A DNA stretch of 64,000 bases from Parasponia andersonii (taxonomy: Eukaryota > Streptophyta > Magnoliopsida > Rosales > Cannabaceae): NCBI GenBank assembly GCA_002914805.1, contig JXTB01000410.1, forward strand, positions 169,201 through 233,200, written 5' to 3'. Each line of letters begins with the position of its first letter. Within the stretch, counting starts at the first letter, position 1. A program made the translations under genes and the position numbers. Below, one piece after another: positions 23,844 to 35,901 of the stretch. Under the pieces are notes generated by a model, which was given only the letters and a program-made list of their open reading frames with translations, had not been told where the DNA came from and did not search any database.

Positions 23844-26800
23844 ATGGCGGGAACCGAGTATAATTCAACATCAGTTCTACATATACACGGAGAACAAGGG
23901 ACTGAAATGGTAAACCAAATTAATATTGCTCCAGCTTCTAATGGGCACGCACATATTATCGACATTGGCAATATTGGTTCAGCTGATCAACCGCGTTACC
24001 CTTCCTCTGATCATCTGCTCCAGGATGATGGTAAGCCACAAACTAATCTTAATCTTTCCTTTTATACGCGTCCATTTTAATAAAATTAAAGTATGCATTT
24101 CAAATATATATCGCTATATTGCCTTTACATTGTATCTGAGCTTAATTTCAATGGAGATACATATACTCAATGAACTAGAAAGTAGCCAAAAAATAAGATA
24201 ATTTAATTGTTTCGATTTGACTATAAGCTAGTATGTACAGTTAAGTAACTGATAGATGGAAGAGAAAATTTGCTAGTCGAAGGGTTAATTAGGAAAAATA
24301 GTTTATGTGATGCAACAAACTGACGTATTAGCCCCCCTCCCTTTTTTTTCCCGAAAGGAAACACACACCATTTAGCAACTTTTTATATAACAGTTGCATG
24401 GTTTTATGCACTATGCAACTTATTATAGCGTGTGAAACCCGAGACATTACGGCAATAGGTATTCCCGATAGTTACATCGTAGCATTGTTTATTCTAATTA
24501 AACTGTTTTATTATCTTCACAAAACCATGTACATTCATACTTTTTCATGTCCGCGCGTGTATTCTCTTTCACGCAATAATAAAGTCAATTCATTTTGGCA
24601 ACTTTTGTTGACTTCATGAATGTATGGTTTTCAAACCATTACAGACGATCTCTAATCGTATATATATGTAAGTACAGGAAACGCACGGGAGAAGTACTTG
24701 AGTCTTGGTGTCACTCTTTATAAAGCTGCATTAAGAGGTGACTGGGATACCGCTAAAGGAATCCTACGCCAAGATCCAAGTCTTTTAACTGCAAGTATTT
24801 CGAAAGGAGGCCAAACGGTCCTTCACCTCGCTGCCGGAACGAAGCACATCCACTTCGTGAAGGAGTTAGTCGGAATGATGGGAAAGAAAGAATTAGAAGT
24901 ACAAGATAAGAAAGGGAACACGGCCTTCTGTTTTGCAGTCTGGAGTGAGACGGAAAAAGTGGTTGCGGAGATTATGTTACAGAAGAACGAAAATTTGGCA
25001 ACAATTCGAGGTGGTGAGGGAATGACACCACTCTATATGGCCGCTATGTTTGGACGTTCTGAGATGACCTCTTGTTTGTACTCTGAAACAGTGGCAAACA
25101 GTTTTGAGGAAAAGGACCGAAATGGCATTTTCTTTACTTGCATCAACACCGGTCTCTACGGTGAGTAAATACGTGCTAGTAACCATTTCCATTTTTCATT
25201 TCTCTTTTCTTAATTTATATTTCAAAAATTCTCTTCGTGCCTGTTTTTTTCCTCTAGTCTTCGCATATGGGGCGATTTATATACGTGGTAATTACCTTAA
25301 GCAAGCTAGCCGCGTCTTGATTTGTAATTCGACCAATTTAGTAACTTTGGATATCACATTCGGAACCGAAGTGTCAGTGTGATTTTGACCCAAAACACGG
25401 GCTGTTAATATGATTAATTTTGACGTAAAAAAGGGGTGCTAATATATTTTCCAAGAAATATAATATATGAATCTGGTTGGAAAGAAGTTTCGGTTGGCCA
25501 GGAGCTAAAATTTTAATTTCTGAATTAAAATTTCTGTTTTCAATTTTTCTATGTAATTTTAAATAATAACAAAATTATTTATTGTTATTGTTGGTTAATT
25601 ATGCAGATTTAGCTCTTAAAATATTAAAAGTTCATCCCTCGCTAGCTACAGAGCGTGACAAGGATAACAAGACAGCTTTGCATCTCTTGGCTCAAACTCC
25701 TTCAGCATTTGATAACGAAAGTCCGAAAGGCTGGAGCAAGCTCCTCAATTCATGTAATCAACATTATTTCATTTATTTATAGCAAGTTTAAAAGTTTTTC
25801 AATAATTCTGACGAGAAATATATTTGAAGCCATCAATGAACTTGGATGTTTTTCTCACTCAATTGATTGATGCCAGATTTTGACTTTGGATTTAAAAGAA
25901 ATTCGAAGCAATCTCAGGCCCTTGAGCTAGTTCGATGTCTCTGGAATCATGTTTTGCATCTTGGGCATGACACGACGATGGACCTTATCAGAGATCCTAC
26001 AGAACTCTTATTTGATGCAACAAAATTAGGAAATTTCGAGTTTCTAGCTGAGCTTATTAGCTCTTATCCAGATTTATTATGGGAAACCAATGACGAGAAT
26101 CAAAGTATTATTCATGTTGCTGTCCTGTATCGTCACGCCAATATCTTCAACTTAATACATGAGATAGGTTCAATCAAAGATCTTCTTGCTAGTTACCAAG
26201 ATGAAGATGGGAACAATATATTGCATTTAGCTGCGAAGTTAGCCCCTCCGGAACGGCTCAACATTGTTTCAGGAGCAGCTCTTCAAATGCAGCAAGAATT
26301 ATTGTGGTTTGAGGTACATCTTACTTCTAATGTCTTAAATTACTCGTAATTTGTCATCAATAATCTTTATCTATTAATGGCATATATATGAATAACTGTA
26401 ACATGACATTAACTAATAGTATGTAGCTCCAAAGTCTGAAGAATCAAGAATAATATTACACTACATCAAAACAAGTCACTAGTGAGGACAAAAGTCCTCG
26501 CTATTAGCGCATTTGTCCTCGCTACAAGTAACAGCAACTATGTTCTCGGTAAGAGTTCTTACAAGTGGTTCGTCGTTATTGCCAGTTAATAGAGAAGATC
26601 TTATCTTCGCTATTAGTTTTACCAATAACGAGGACAATGTCCTGATAATTAATCAGTAGCTAGGGCAGCATCCTCGCTATTTCCAATATCTTTATTTGAT
26701 ATTTTAAAACATTCTTTGGCATTAGTGAGCATAATATCCTTCATATTTCATCTTTATGATTTCAAATTTTAAAAATTTGTGCTAGCTTTTAACAAGGACT

Positions 26801-29800
26801 TGTCCTCACTTGTAAGATAATAATTTATTTTAATTTCTTATTACTAATTAAGTTAGTTTCAAAAAATTTAAATTTTAAAAAATACAATTTATTTATATTT
26901 TAATTAAATTAATAATTGTTAAAAAGAAATTATACTAAAATAACTTATTTTATTATAATTAAAATTCATTTTGTCATTAATTATGAAAAGAAAAATGTAT
27001 AATTTATAAATAGTATTAAAAGTTAAAAATAGGAAATAAAGATCATCTCCGTCGTGATTTGATTCTGATGATCCAACTTCAGTAGGTGGTGACAAAATGA
27101 ATATGTTACTGACTTGCCACTTGTCTTCTCAACTCTTTAGAAGCGATTGATCTAATCGATTTACCCTTGAGTATTCGTTCAACTCCTTTTCTGTGACCTC
27201 GTCGAACTCCTAAACTATGATCAATAATCTCTCGTTTGTCAATAGGAGTTAGAGTCATGGACGAAGTACATTCATCAGATGATTGTTAATTTTGTGTATC
27301 CATCGACTCCCTCATCCGATTATGTTAACAATACTATAAAAAAATATTAGTAAATATAATATTTCAAACAAATTAATTATTCATACTATAATATATGTTA
27401 ATTGAAAACTTATGTAATTTCTCTCCGCTGCTGGACGAATCCATCCTTGCTTATACTTGTAGTGTTACTCCTTGTATGTATCTATAGTCCTCGGTTTTTT
27501 TTCTAGTTTCGGGATCTTTTAGATTGAGAAATATTGAGATTGAGAAATATTTAATAAGCAATATAGTATTATAACATACCATTTGATCTTGATAGTTTGC
27601 CAATTTTTTGTGAACCTTGCAAAGATGGCACTATGTTGTTCTCACGATTTTTTTTGTTAATTTTTGAACATTTCTGCAAAAGAAAAAATGAAATAAAAAT
27701 TAATTATATCATAAAAATTTTAAAATTATGTAAATATGAATAATTGTACATAAAATAATTAGAAATCACTTACTTTAACTTTTGAATCCTCAGTATGTCT
27801 TATGCCTCTTCCAATTTTCATCTAACATATAAAAAGGCTTTTGAGCAAATCTTTTTAGGTCATACTTGAAATCATTGTGTTGAGCTACACATGTCTATTG
27901 TATGTCTAAAAGGATACTCATGATATGCATTGGTTGCATCGTATACCTCTTTCTACCAATATCACAGACAGCCTATAACAAGGCAAATTAATTTAGTAAT
28001 GAAAGAATTTAATAAATGTAATAAATTTCATATATTGCAAAATCAATAATTTATCTCAATTTCATTAGAGAAGGGTGATCTAGGGGAACATTTGCCCGAA
28101 TTAAGCTCCCAATGAGGCAAGCAAAATATTTTAAGTTCTTTCCGATGGCATTATATGTCCCATTATCATTAATGTTCAACTCAATAAGTATGGCATTATA
28201 TGTCCCATTATTAATGTTCAACTCAATAAGTATCAGATGTCCAATATCACAGTAACTTCCAAAGTCCTTCTAATTTAGTTGGTCCTCGCTTATTTAGTGG
28301 AGGTGCAATCTTACAATCACCAGGGACCCTAGTAGGATCTAGAGGAGGATCCTCACCTCCTTCTCTACCATGGTAACTCAGTAGAATATCAACTATTCAA
28401 GTACAAACTCTTTACTTATCTCCAAAATGAGTCTAAAGAGTGATGCAAGTTTGAAATAAACTAAAATACAAATTCAGTCACTAAATTGTATACTCATTGG
28501 GTGACTGAAATAACTAAAACAATACAATTTAGGACTTGAAATTGTGCACACATATTTATTTAATTATTTATTTTTAATTATTTTTTGAAGAAATTCATTA
28601 TTTGTTTATTAATTTATTTAATTACTTATTTGTTTGTTTTAGAGCACTATTTAATAGTTATTTAATTGAAAGATTTTTATTATTCATTAATCTTCACTAC
28701 TATTTAATATTTAATTTAATTATTTATTTTTAGTTATCATTTGATCAATTAATTATTTGTTCATAAATTTATTTAATTATTCATTTATTTGTTTAAAATA
28801 TTATTTAATATTCACTTATCTAATTAATAATATTTTTAATATTTTATTATCTTTTATTTTATTATTTCATTTCATTTCTTATCTATTTTATTATTTCATT
28901 TATTTATTTAATTATTATGTATAATGTGTAATTATTTGAAATTTTATTAACTATTTATTTTTCATTATTGTGTAAAGAAATTTGCTATTAGTCTTTTGAT
29001 TGATTTAATTATTATTTATTTCTTTCAAAGTACTATATAATACTTATCTAATTAAAAGATTTTTATTATTTATTAACCTTAACTAGTATTTAATATTTAA
29101 TTAAGTACTTATTTTTGCTTATTATTTGATGATATTAGTTATCTGTTTATAAATTTATTTAAATATTCATTTACTTGTTTAATTGTTGAATATTCACTTA
29201 TCTAATTAATAATATTTAAATATTCTTATTCTTCATCATTTTTTATTTTTACTTATACTATTTATAAACAAATATTCACTATGTCACTATTATTAGCCAC
29301 TTCAAATTTACACTTATTTACTAATATTTATTATTTTATTAAATTATTTATCTGTTATATTTATTAACCACATCAAGTTCATAATTAAACATAATCTCTA
29401 AGTAAACATAGTCCCTAACGTACTAAACTTATAATAACATATGCATAAAAAAAATACTAAAAATAATACATTTTCAACAAAATAGAAATAATAAAAAAAG
29501 TAAAAATACTAATGCACACTTTCAAACAAAAGCACAATTCTTAAAACACCAATGCATATTATCAGCTAATTTCTCGCTGAGTGTAATGCCATCTTCTTTT
29601 TTCTCCTTCTTGATCTTTGTGATCATAGCATGCTTTTACATGGGTATCTTAAAGATCAAAAAGGACAAAATGAAACGAAATTTGCTATAGGACCAAATTA
29701 AAATCGTGAGATATAATATTTGTAATACAATATTTTCCAATTGCTCAGGTGAAAAACCATAGGGGAATATCCACATCTTTGCTAATACTTCTATTCAGTA

Positions 29801-31955
29801 TTACACTTCTTGACTCCTTGTATGAGTATATGATATTTCAGAAATGTGGCACAGATATTAACCAAAAGATTTAATTTTGGACGTGGCATTTTTTAAACCT
29901 TCCCACTAATTATAAATGCCTTTTTCGAAGGTCCTATGAGGGAGCATCAACAAACACTTTTAAGCCAAAACAGGTATCTAGACAAAAAAGCAAAAGTCAT
30001 ATGCATAAAACAAATTTAAGAAGTTATTAGTCAAATTCAGGGACAATTTAAGAAGTTCTTCAACAAATACTCAAGTCCACCACCATAATCCAAACTACGA
30101 CCTATATGATACAAATTATTCAAAGGGACTCAATCCCACCACCAGATAATCCAAACTATGACCTATAGTGAAAAATTAAAGCAAAAAGAAGAATTATCCA
30201 TACCTTAATATCTAGATACTGAAAGTTTGACACTTTTAAGTATTGAAATATATCATTTGGCCGAAGAATCTTCCAGGACCGAATTTAAAATGCCCAGACG
30301 TGTAACAAATTGTCCAAATCAATGTCCATACCAAAAATACACAAATACATATATATATATATATATATTCCGGGAAAGACACAGAAACTCACTAGAAAAA
30401 AATAGAGAAACCGTGGCATCGGGACCACTGGTTGGAGATGTTGGCCGCCGAGAGAACTGGAGATAGAGGAGTGTCAAGGGGCAAAGGGAGAGCTGGAGTG
30501 AGAGAGAGATGAAAGAGGTCAAGAAAAATAGAGCTAATTTTGAATGTGAGAGAGAGAGAGAGAGAGAGAGAGGCAGATGCAGATCGATCTGCATTTTTTA
30601 GAGAGAAGGTTTGCATTTTTTCAGAAAAAGGGCGTCAGACAGCTGGGAAGAAGACGCCCCTGAAATTGTTTATAGTCAGACTAGTACTAAGGACAATGTC
30701 CTCGGTAATGCTTTTAAAATTTTTAAAATTTTTTCCAAATTCCAGGCTCGTATATTTCTCGGCCAGATTTTTAACCGAGGACAAAGTCCTCACTATTACT
30801 ATTCTTGTAGGAAAAAAAATTAACCCCAAAATTTGGTACAGGTGTGTGTATTTTCAGTGAGGGTTTTAAAATGCGGCCAAATTTTCTACCGAGAATTTCT
30901 CGCTAATACTATTTTAGTTGGCAAAAATCAATCCCAAAATTCGGCACAAGTGCGTATATTTCCCGCGTAGGGGTTAAAATTACGCCAAACGTTTTACTAA
31001 GGACAAAGTCCTCGCTAATACTATTTTAGTAGGAAAAAAGCAATCTCAAAATTCAGCACAAGCACGTCTATTTCCCGCATAGGGGTTAAAATTCCGTCAA
31101 ATATTTTAGCGACGACAATACTATTTTAGTGGGAAGAAAATTAAAACAAAAAAAAAAAAAACGTCATACGAAAACACTGGAGTAGCTCCCACGTGTGGGG
31201 CACAGGTATATTGAAGATATTGTCCTCGGTAATGTGTGTTTGGTCATCTTTTCCTCACCGTGAAGCCAGATTTACTTTTTGAGGGGCAATAACTAGGACA
31301 TAAAAGTCTTTTAGTCCTAGCCATTAATTGCTCGTTTTTTTTTTAGTGTTAGTCCTAATATTACTGTTCAATTATTTTTTTAAACAAAAACTGAACCTAT
31401 TACTAAAAGGGCATAAGAGAAACTAAACATACTAACTAGGTCGGTACCTAACTAGTGAACCCATCTCTTGCCCAACAAACACCAGAAAATTAGGACTAAT
31501 TAGCTGTACTATTTTTACACACGCCTATGACCTAATAACCAAAGGGCATAGTTAATTTAAATTAAAATTAAGTGGTGCTGAATAAGAGTACTTGAGAAAG
31601 AAATAATTTTGAGAACGAGATTTCAAATTGATCCATAAGGGTTAACTTTAGATTTAGCTAAAAAGTTCTGTTAAAAGCTTTAGATTGAACCATCTATGAT
31701 TTGTAAGAAGCATATGTGAGTTGTAACTTTTTTTGTTAAAGAAATCTGTATTTTTTGAGATTGAAACCAAATAGGACAAACTATAACCATTTGTATCATG
31801 CATATTGTTTGGCTTGATTTCTATTAGACATAAGAAACTTTATCTAATTTGTTAGATGATGAATTTAGAAGAAACAGATTAAAAGCACGCTGTGAAATTG
31901 TAAGATTAAGTAGATTAATTAAACGATAAAAAAGAATAAAAGAAAGCAAGCAGAA

Positions 31956-31988
<33 letters not shown>

Positions 31989-32765
31989 CTATAACGAGCT
32001 GATTACAAGAAAATTATGTATGTTGGGAAAAATTCCACTACTTTATGTGCATATATTTATAAATACATATATATATATAATAATAGTTGTAGAATAGATT
32101 TGTAAACTAATTATTATCTATATTCATTTATATTTAATCATCTTATGTACCAGGAGGTCAAAAATCTTGTGCAACCTCCTTATAAAAAGGCAAAGAACAA
32201 GGAGAAAGAAAGACCTGAAGAATTATTTAGTGCTGCCCACAAGAATTTATTGAAAGATGGAGAGGTCTGGATGAAAAAAACAGCCGAATCATGTGCGCTC
32301 GTAGCGATACTAATTGCCACTGTAGTCTTTGCAGCTGCCTTTACCTTACCAGGAGCTCACAATGGCGACGGGACTCCAATGCATCTTCAAAATACATCAT
32401 TTCTCATCTTCGTTTTGTCAGACGGATTTGCACTATTGAACTCAATAGTTGCATTGGTAGTGTTCTTGTCGATCCTTATATCACGCTACAGAGAATATGA
32501 CTTTCTCAAGCGGTTACCCTTGAAGCTGATGATTGGACTAACAACACTCTTCTTCTCGATGATAGCCATGATGATAGCTTTCAGCTTTACTTTCATTATA
32601 GCTTATCATCATGGCTTGAAATGGGTCCCTCTTTTAATTTCAATGCTTGCGATCGTTCCGATTGCTGTGTTTGCTATTCTGAAATTTCCGCTTGTGGTTG
32701 ATACTTTCAGTTCGACATATTGTTCAGGGACTCTCTTTAAGCCAAGTCGGCACATGCTGGACTAG
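23844..32765 (+). CDS. Ankyrin-repeat PGG-domain membrane protein (ITN1-like), copy B
   Basis: Five exons: 23844-24030, 24678-25160, 25607-25753, 25877-26313, 32154-32765. All introns are GT-AG and phases agree (1,1,1,0), giving 621 aa. The first about 70 residues are polar and unrecognised. Ankyrin repeats follow (GGQTVLHLAAGT, GNTAFCFAVW, TPLYMAAMFGR, NKTALHLLAQTP, NQSIIHVAVLYRHANIF, NNILHLAAKL). A linker (LLWFE/EVKNLVQPPY) leads to the PGG domain in exon 5, with KKTAESCALVAILIATVVFA and four hydrophobic helices. The name-giving PGG reads PGA here (TLPGAHNGDGTP). Family members are membrane proteins tied to salt, ABA or defence signalling in Arabidopsis; a specific role here is unknown. Intron 4 (5.84 kb) holds a CACTA element. 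A 3-codon upstream ORF overlaps the start (TAATG). The paralogue at 2789-9093 supports all exon borders from exon 2. Confidence 0.88.
27050..28330 (-). pseudogene. Plant En/Spm-associated transposase-like gene (Transposase_24 type), degenerate
   Basis: Fragments on the minus strand include LIELNINDNGTYN, GKNLKYFACLIGSLIRANVP (about 28225-28075), then CDIGRKRYTMQP near 27960-27930. A basic segment follows with LGVRRGHRKGVERILKGK (about 27220-27165). The order ELN...IG.LIR..VP... then a LGxRxGxxKG segment matches the plant Transposase_24 family carried by CACTA elements. Stops and apparent introns separate the pieces. A 45-bp duplication (28144-28231) repeats part of the first fragment. I could not resolve exon borders. 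Confidence 0.6.
28555..29400. repeat. ATTT-rich block with an internal approximately 385-bp duplication
   Basis: Low-complexity ATTTA/TTAATTATT sequence. A landmark (ACTATTTAATAGTTATTTAATT ... AAGATTTTTATTATT) at about 28645 recurs at about 29030, so the block is a degenerate tandem duplication. The same landmark occurs once at about 35392 in the second CACTA copy. No coding content. Confidence 0.6.
30548..30572. repeat. (GA)n microsatellite
   Basis: About 12 GA units in a purine-rich stretch of the CACTA element, beside a longer GAGAGAG-rich tract from 30490. A similar GAGAGAG-rich tract sits at 40450-40600 in the second copy. Confidence 0.8.
30680..31300. repeat. Right subterminal repeats with palindromic AGGACAAWGTCCT cores
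   Basis: At least four tandem units of roughly 110-120 bp. Each has a palindrome such as GAGGACAAAGTCCTC, then CTAATACTATTTTAGTAGG, then AAAATTCGGCACAAG and a CCCGCATAGGGGTTAAAAT segment. Cores occur near 30693, 30777, 31003 and 31215. This is the CACTA right subterminal region. Confidence 0.75.
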
Positions 32766-35045
32766 GAAAGTCGAATGTTGTATATTGAACATCTTCACCT
32801 GGCTTATCTACTAGATCTATTATGCATGTGTATACTTATGTATTATATGTTGGAGCTGTATACAAACATTACTACAAAGCTTTCTTCCGGTAGAATCTAG
32901 TCTCACTCGGAGACCAGCCCTGTCAAATAATTTACCCAATGCATAACACATTTACCCAATGCTATACTTGATAAATGTGTTCCAAATTTGCTAAATCATG
33001 TGTCGGAATCGATCCTCGAACGAGATTACATTCATATTAAAATTTCTCATACAGTCTCGTTATATATGACCATAATTGGATCCCATGATAAGCATCTTTT
33101 CAAAGTTCATGTTTTTTTCCTTAACATTTTTGGTTGCCATTTCATTCATTGGATTGATGATATATGCTAACAATATTGAAAAAAGGAGGTTTGGTTTTCT
33201 AAAAAAAAAAAAATAAAACCTGATTTTTGAGTTTTGTAAAAGGATTTTTTTTTTTCAATATTTCCCCTTAAATTTTGTTGATTGTCTCAACTTGCCCTCC
33301 AAACTATGAAAGGTCTCAACTTTGCTCTCTGAACCTCTAAACTCATTTATTTGAATGAAAAATGCAATGACATCTTTTTTCCAAATTTATGAGTCAATAA
33401 AAATTAGTTAAGAGGGAAGTAAAATAAGAGAAAGAGAGTCTTGCATAAACAAAAAAAATCATTAAACATTATATATATATATATATATATTATTCCCTTT
33501 TGGTGGCCCACACTTTGTCTAGATAAGAGGACAGCGATAGGACTAGATTCCCTTTTCAATATATATTTTTAGGACTTGCTTCTTAGATAAGTTTTTAAGA
33601 CTAAAAAATGGAGTCTATGAGAACTAAAAATCTCTAGTACCCCTATCTCAACCCCATACATAATTTGACAGCCAATAAGTCCTCACTTTAAATTTGGCAT
33701 ATCTGATCCGATACAATTCTCAATAAAGTCTATTTCTCTCCACTTGACCTAAGCAAAGATCAAGATTCACTTAACTTGAGAAAAAATGATCTACTTGTCC
33801 TAAGTCCAAGCACTTCATGATTAGGAATCAAATGCCACTTGATATTATATTAAATTTTTGTTTACATGAGGTCATGAATCATTGGGATCAAGTTCTACTT
33901 GACTTGCTCTCTACTTGATCAATTCAATTGATTGATTTAAGTTGATGTTTGCTTTTTTATTTTTCAGCTATAAGTGTAGTTTATTTATCATTAAGTATGT
34001 AGGTCAACCAAAGGACGAGAAAGAGTCTACAAAATCTTTAGCCACAATGTCGACAGGAAAGACGAGAAAGTCATTATCTAAGTTCCTATTATCTAAAATC
34101 AAAATAGCCTATTTAAGTCCTCATTGCCAAATATGATGAGAAAGTCACCCATTTAAGTTCTCATTCATTCTTTTGTTACTTGCTATTTCAGGTCAAATAG
34201 TTCCGGATCCCATATCAAGTAGTACTTGACTTGGTCAAGTAGCACTTGACTTATTCAAGTAGTTCTTGACCCCAAGTCAAGTAATACTTGACCAATATGT
34301 GACTTGGGGTCAAATAGATAGTCCTTAATTCCAAGTCAAGTATTTTTTATCCTAATATCATGGATTACTTGATTGCATATTCAAAGATTGCTTCACCTAT
34401 AATGTCTAGATTACCATTACAAAGAAGATGAATAATTTAGTAAAAAAATATGAATATTTCAGCATAATAATTTCTAGATCACTATTATAAACCTTCTCCA
34501 AACTATTGATCAATTATTATCAAATAATATTAAAGCTTTCATTAATTAACTAAAATATATATATATATATATATATATTACCTCACGTTCAAATGCCAAA
34601 GCCTGCCAATATCATATAAATAAGCTAATTCGATCTTTTCTCAGTCTTTTAAAGTTTTGATCTGAGCGAAAAATAATAGAGAGAGAAAGAGAGGGAGAAC
34701 ATGACAATAAAAAAAAAATAACTTAGAGGAAAGAGAAGAAAGAAATGGTAAGAAGGGCAAATAAAATCAAGGGGCCAATCTAGTCTTATCCATGTCTTTT
34801 TCTCCTCTCCCTAAGTCCTCTAGGCTAAAGGACCATCCCCTCTCTTCTTTTTTTCAATTTTTCCATTTGAGGCCTTGTCTTATCCAAAATCAACGAAGCC
34901 TAATTTGTATGCCATTACACCCAAGTTAAAAATTACCCAAACCTACAAACTTTTCACGAGTTTTCATATATCCTATTTTGTTTCTTTTTAGAGAAAATTC
35001 TATATCTTCATAGGACTATCATCATATCCTTTGTTAAACACAATA
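32766..35045. other. Intergenic region 3' of copy B
   Basis: Starts with the 3' UTR of copy B. The first 25 bp align to the paralogue before its LTR insertion. It contains (AT)n runs at 33472-33491 and 34555-34578 and a cluster of CAAGTA/TACTTG motifs (33735-34345). No gene was recognised. Confidence 0.5.
33735..34345. repeat. Cluster of CAAGTA / TACTTG inverted motifs
   Basis: ACTTGAC, TCAAGTA and related heptamers recur more than a dozen times. At 34215-34270 three units TCAAGTAGNACTTGAC follow each other at 20-bp spacing, each a near-palindrome. At 34268-34278 and 34301-34311 an 11-bp perfect inverted repeat (GACCCCAAGTC / GACTTGGGGTC) encloses a 22-bp loop. The arrangement resembles subterminal binding-site arrays of DNA transposons, but no element ends were found. 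Confidence 0.6.
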
Positions 35046-35901
35046 CACTATCGAGTATTTGGCACTGTAACGAGGACTTTTGTCCTCGCTATTAGCATGT
35101 TTGTCCTCGAAAAGATTTCTCAACTGTAGTTAGACGCTACCACTAGTCAATTATTCATAGTAGTAGCGAGGTCAGTATCCTGGCAATTGGTCAGTAGCTA
35201 GAATATTATCCTCATTATTCCCGCCATCATTTTCGTTTTTTCAAGCATTAGAGAGGACACTGTTCTCGCTATTAGCGCCTAGTAATTTCAAATTTAAAAT
35301 TTGTGATGGCATTTAGCTAGAACTTTGTCCTTAGCAATATTATAATTTATTTTATTATTTCAAATCCAAATTAATTACTTATTTGTTTTAAAGTAACATT
35401 TAATAGTTACTTATCTAACTAAAAAATGTTTGTTCTTTATTAATCTTAACTAGTATTAATATTTATTTATTTATTTTTACTTATTATTGGATGAAATCAA
35501 GTGTTTGTCCACGAATTTATTTAATTATTGATTTATTTGTTTTAATTATTATTTAATACTCTCTTCTCTAGTTAATAATTTATTAAACATTTTCATTATT
35601 TTATTTCATTTTTAATTATTTTTTACTTTATGATTTCATTTTATTTCTTATTTATTTTATTACTTCATTTAATTACTTAATTATTTCATGTAATGTATTA
35701 TTATTTAATACTTAATTATTTTTTATTTTTAATTATTGTTTGAGTTAATTGTTATTGATTTACTTAATTAATTAAATGTTTAATTTAAAACTAAATTTAT
35801 TCATTTTAAAGTATGATTTTCTCATTAAATTTAGTAACCATTTCAAATTATTTATCCATTTAATTGATAAATAAAACATATATAATCTCTAACTTATCTA
35901 A

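Larger units (their letters stand above)
26459..31348 (-). mobile_element. 4.89-kb CACTA element in intron 4 of copy B, TSD TTA
   Basis: Left terminus CACTACATCAAAAC at 26459, right terminus TTTTTTAGTG ending at 31348. They are flanked by TTA at 26456-26458 and 31349-31351, the 3-bp target duplication expected of CACTA elements. Subterminal arrays of GAGGAC...GTCCTC motifs lie at both ends (26486-26690 and 30680-31300). The interior has a decayed plant transposase-like gene (27050-28330, minus) and an 850-bp ATTT-rich block. A second, larger copy is at 35046-40901. The element lies wholly in the intron and the flanking exons remain in phase, so it would be spliced out. Confidence 0.85.

Noticed and set aside
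28555..29400. Regular ATTT spacing suggestive of a CRISPR-like array
   Set aside because: No constant repeat-spacer pattern, eukaryotic context, low-complexity sequence.
30227..30860. Several overlapping ORFs around the GAGAGAG tract
   Set aside because: Low-complexity translation inside the CACTA element; the frames overlap on both strands.
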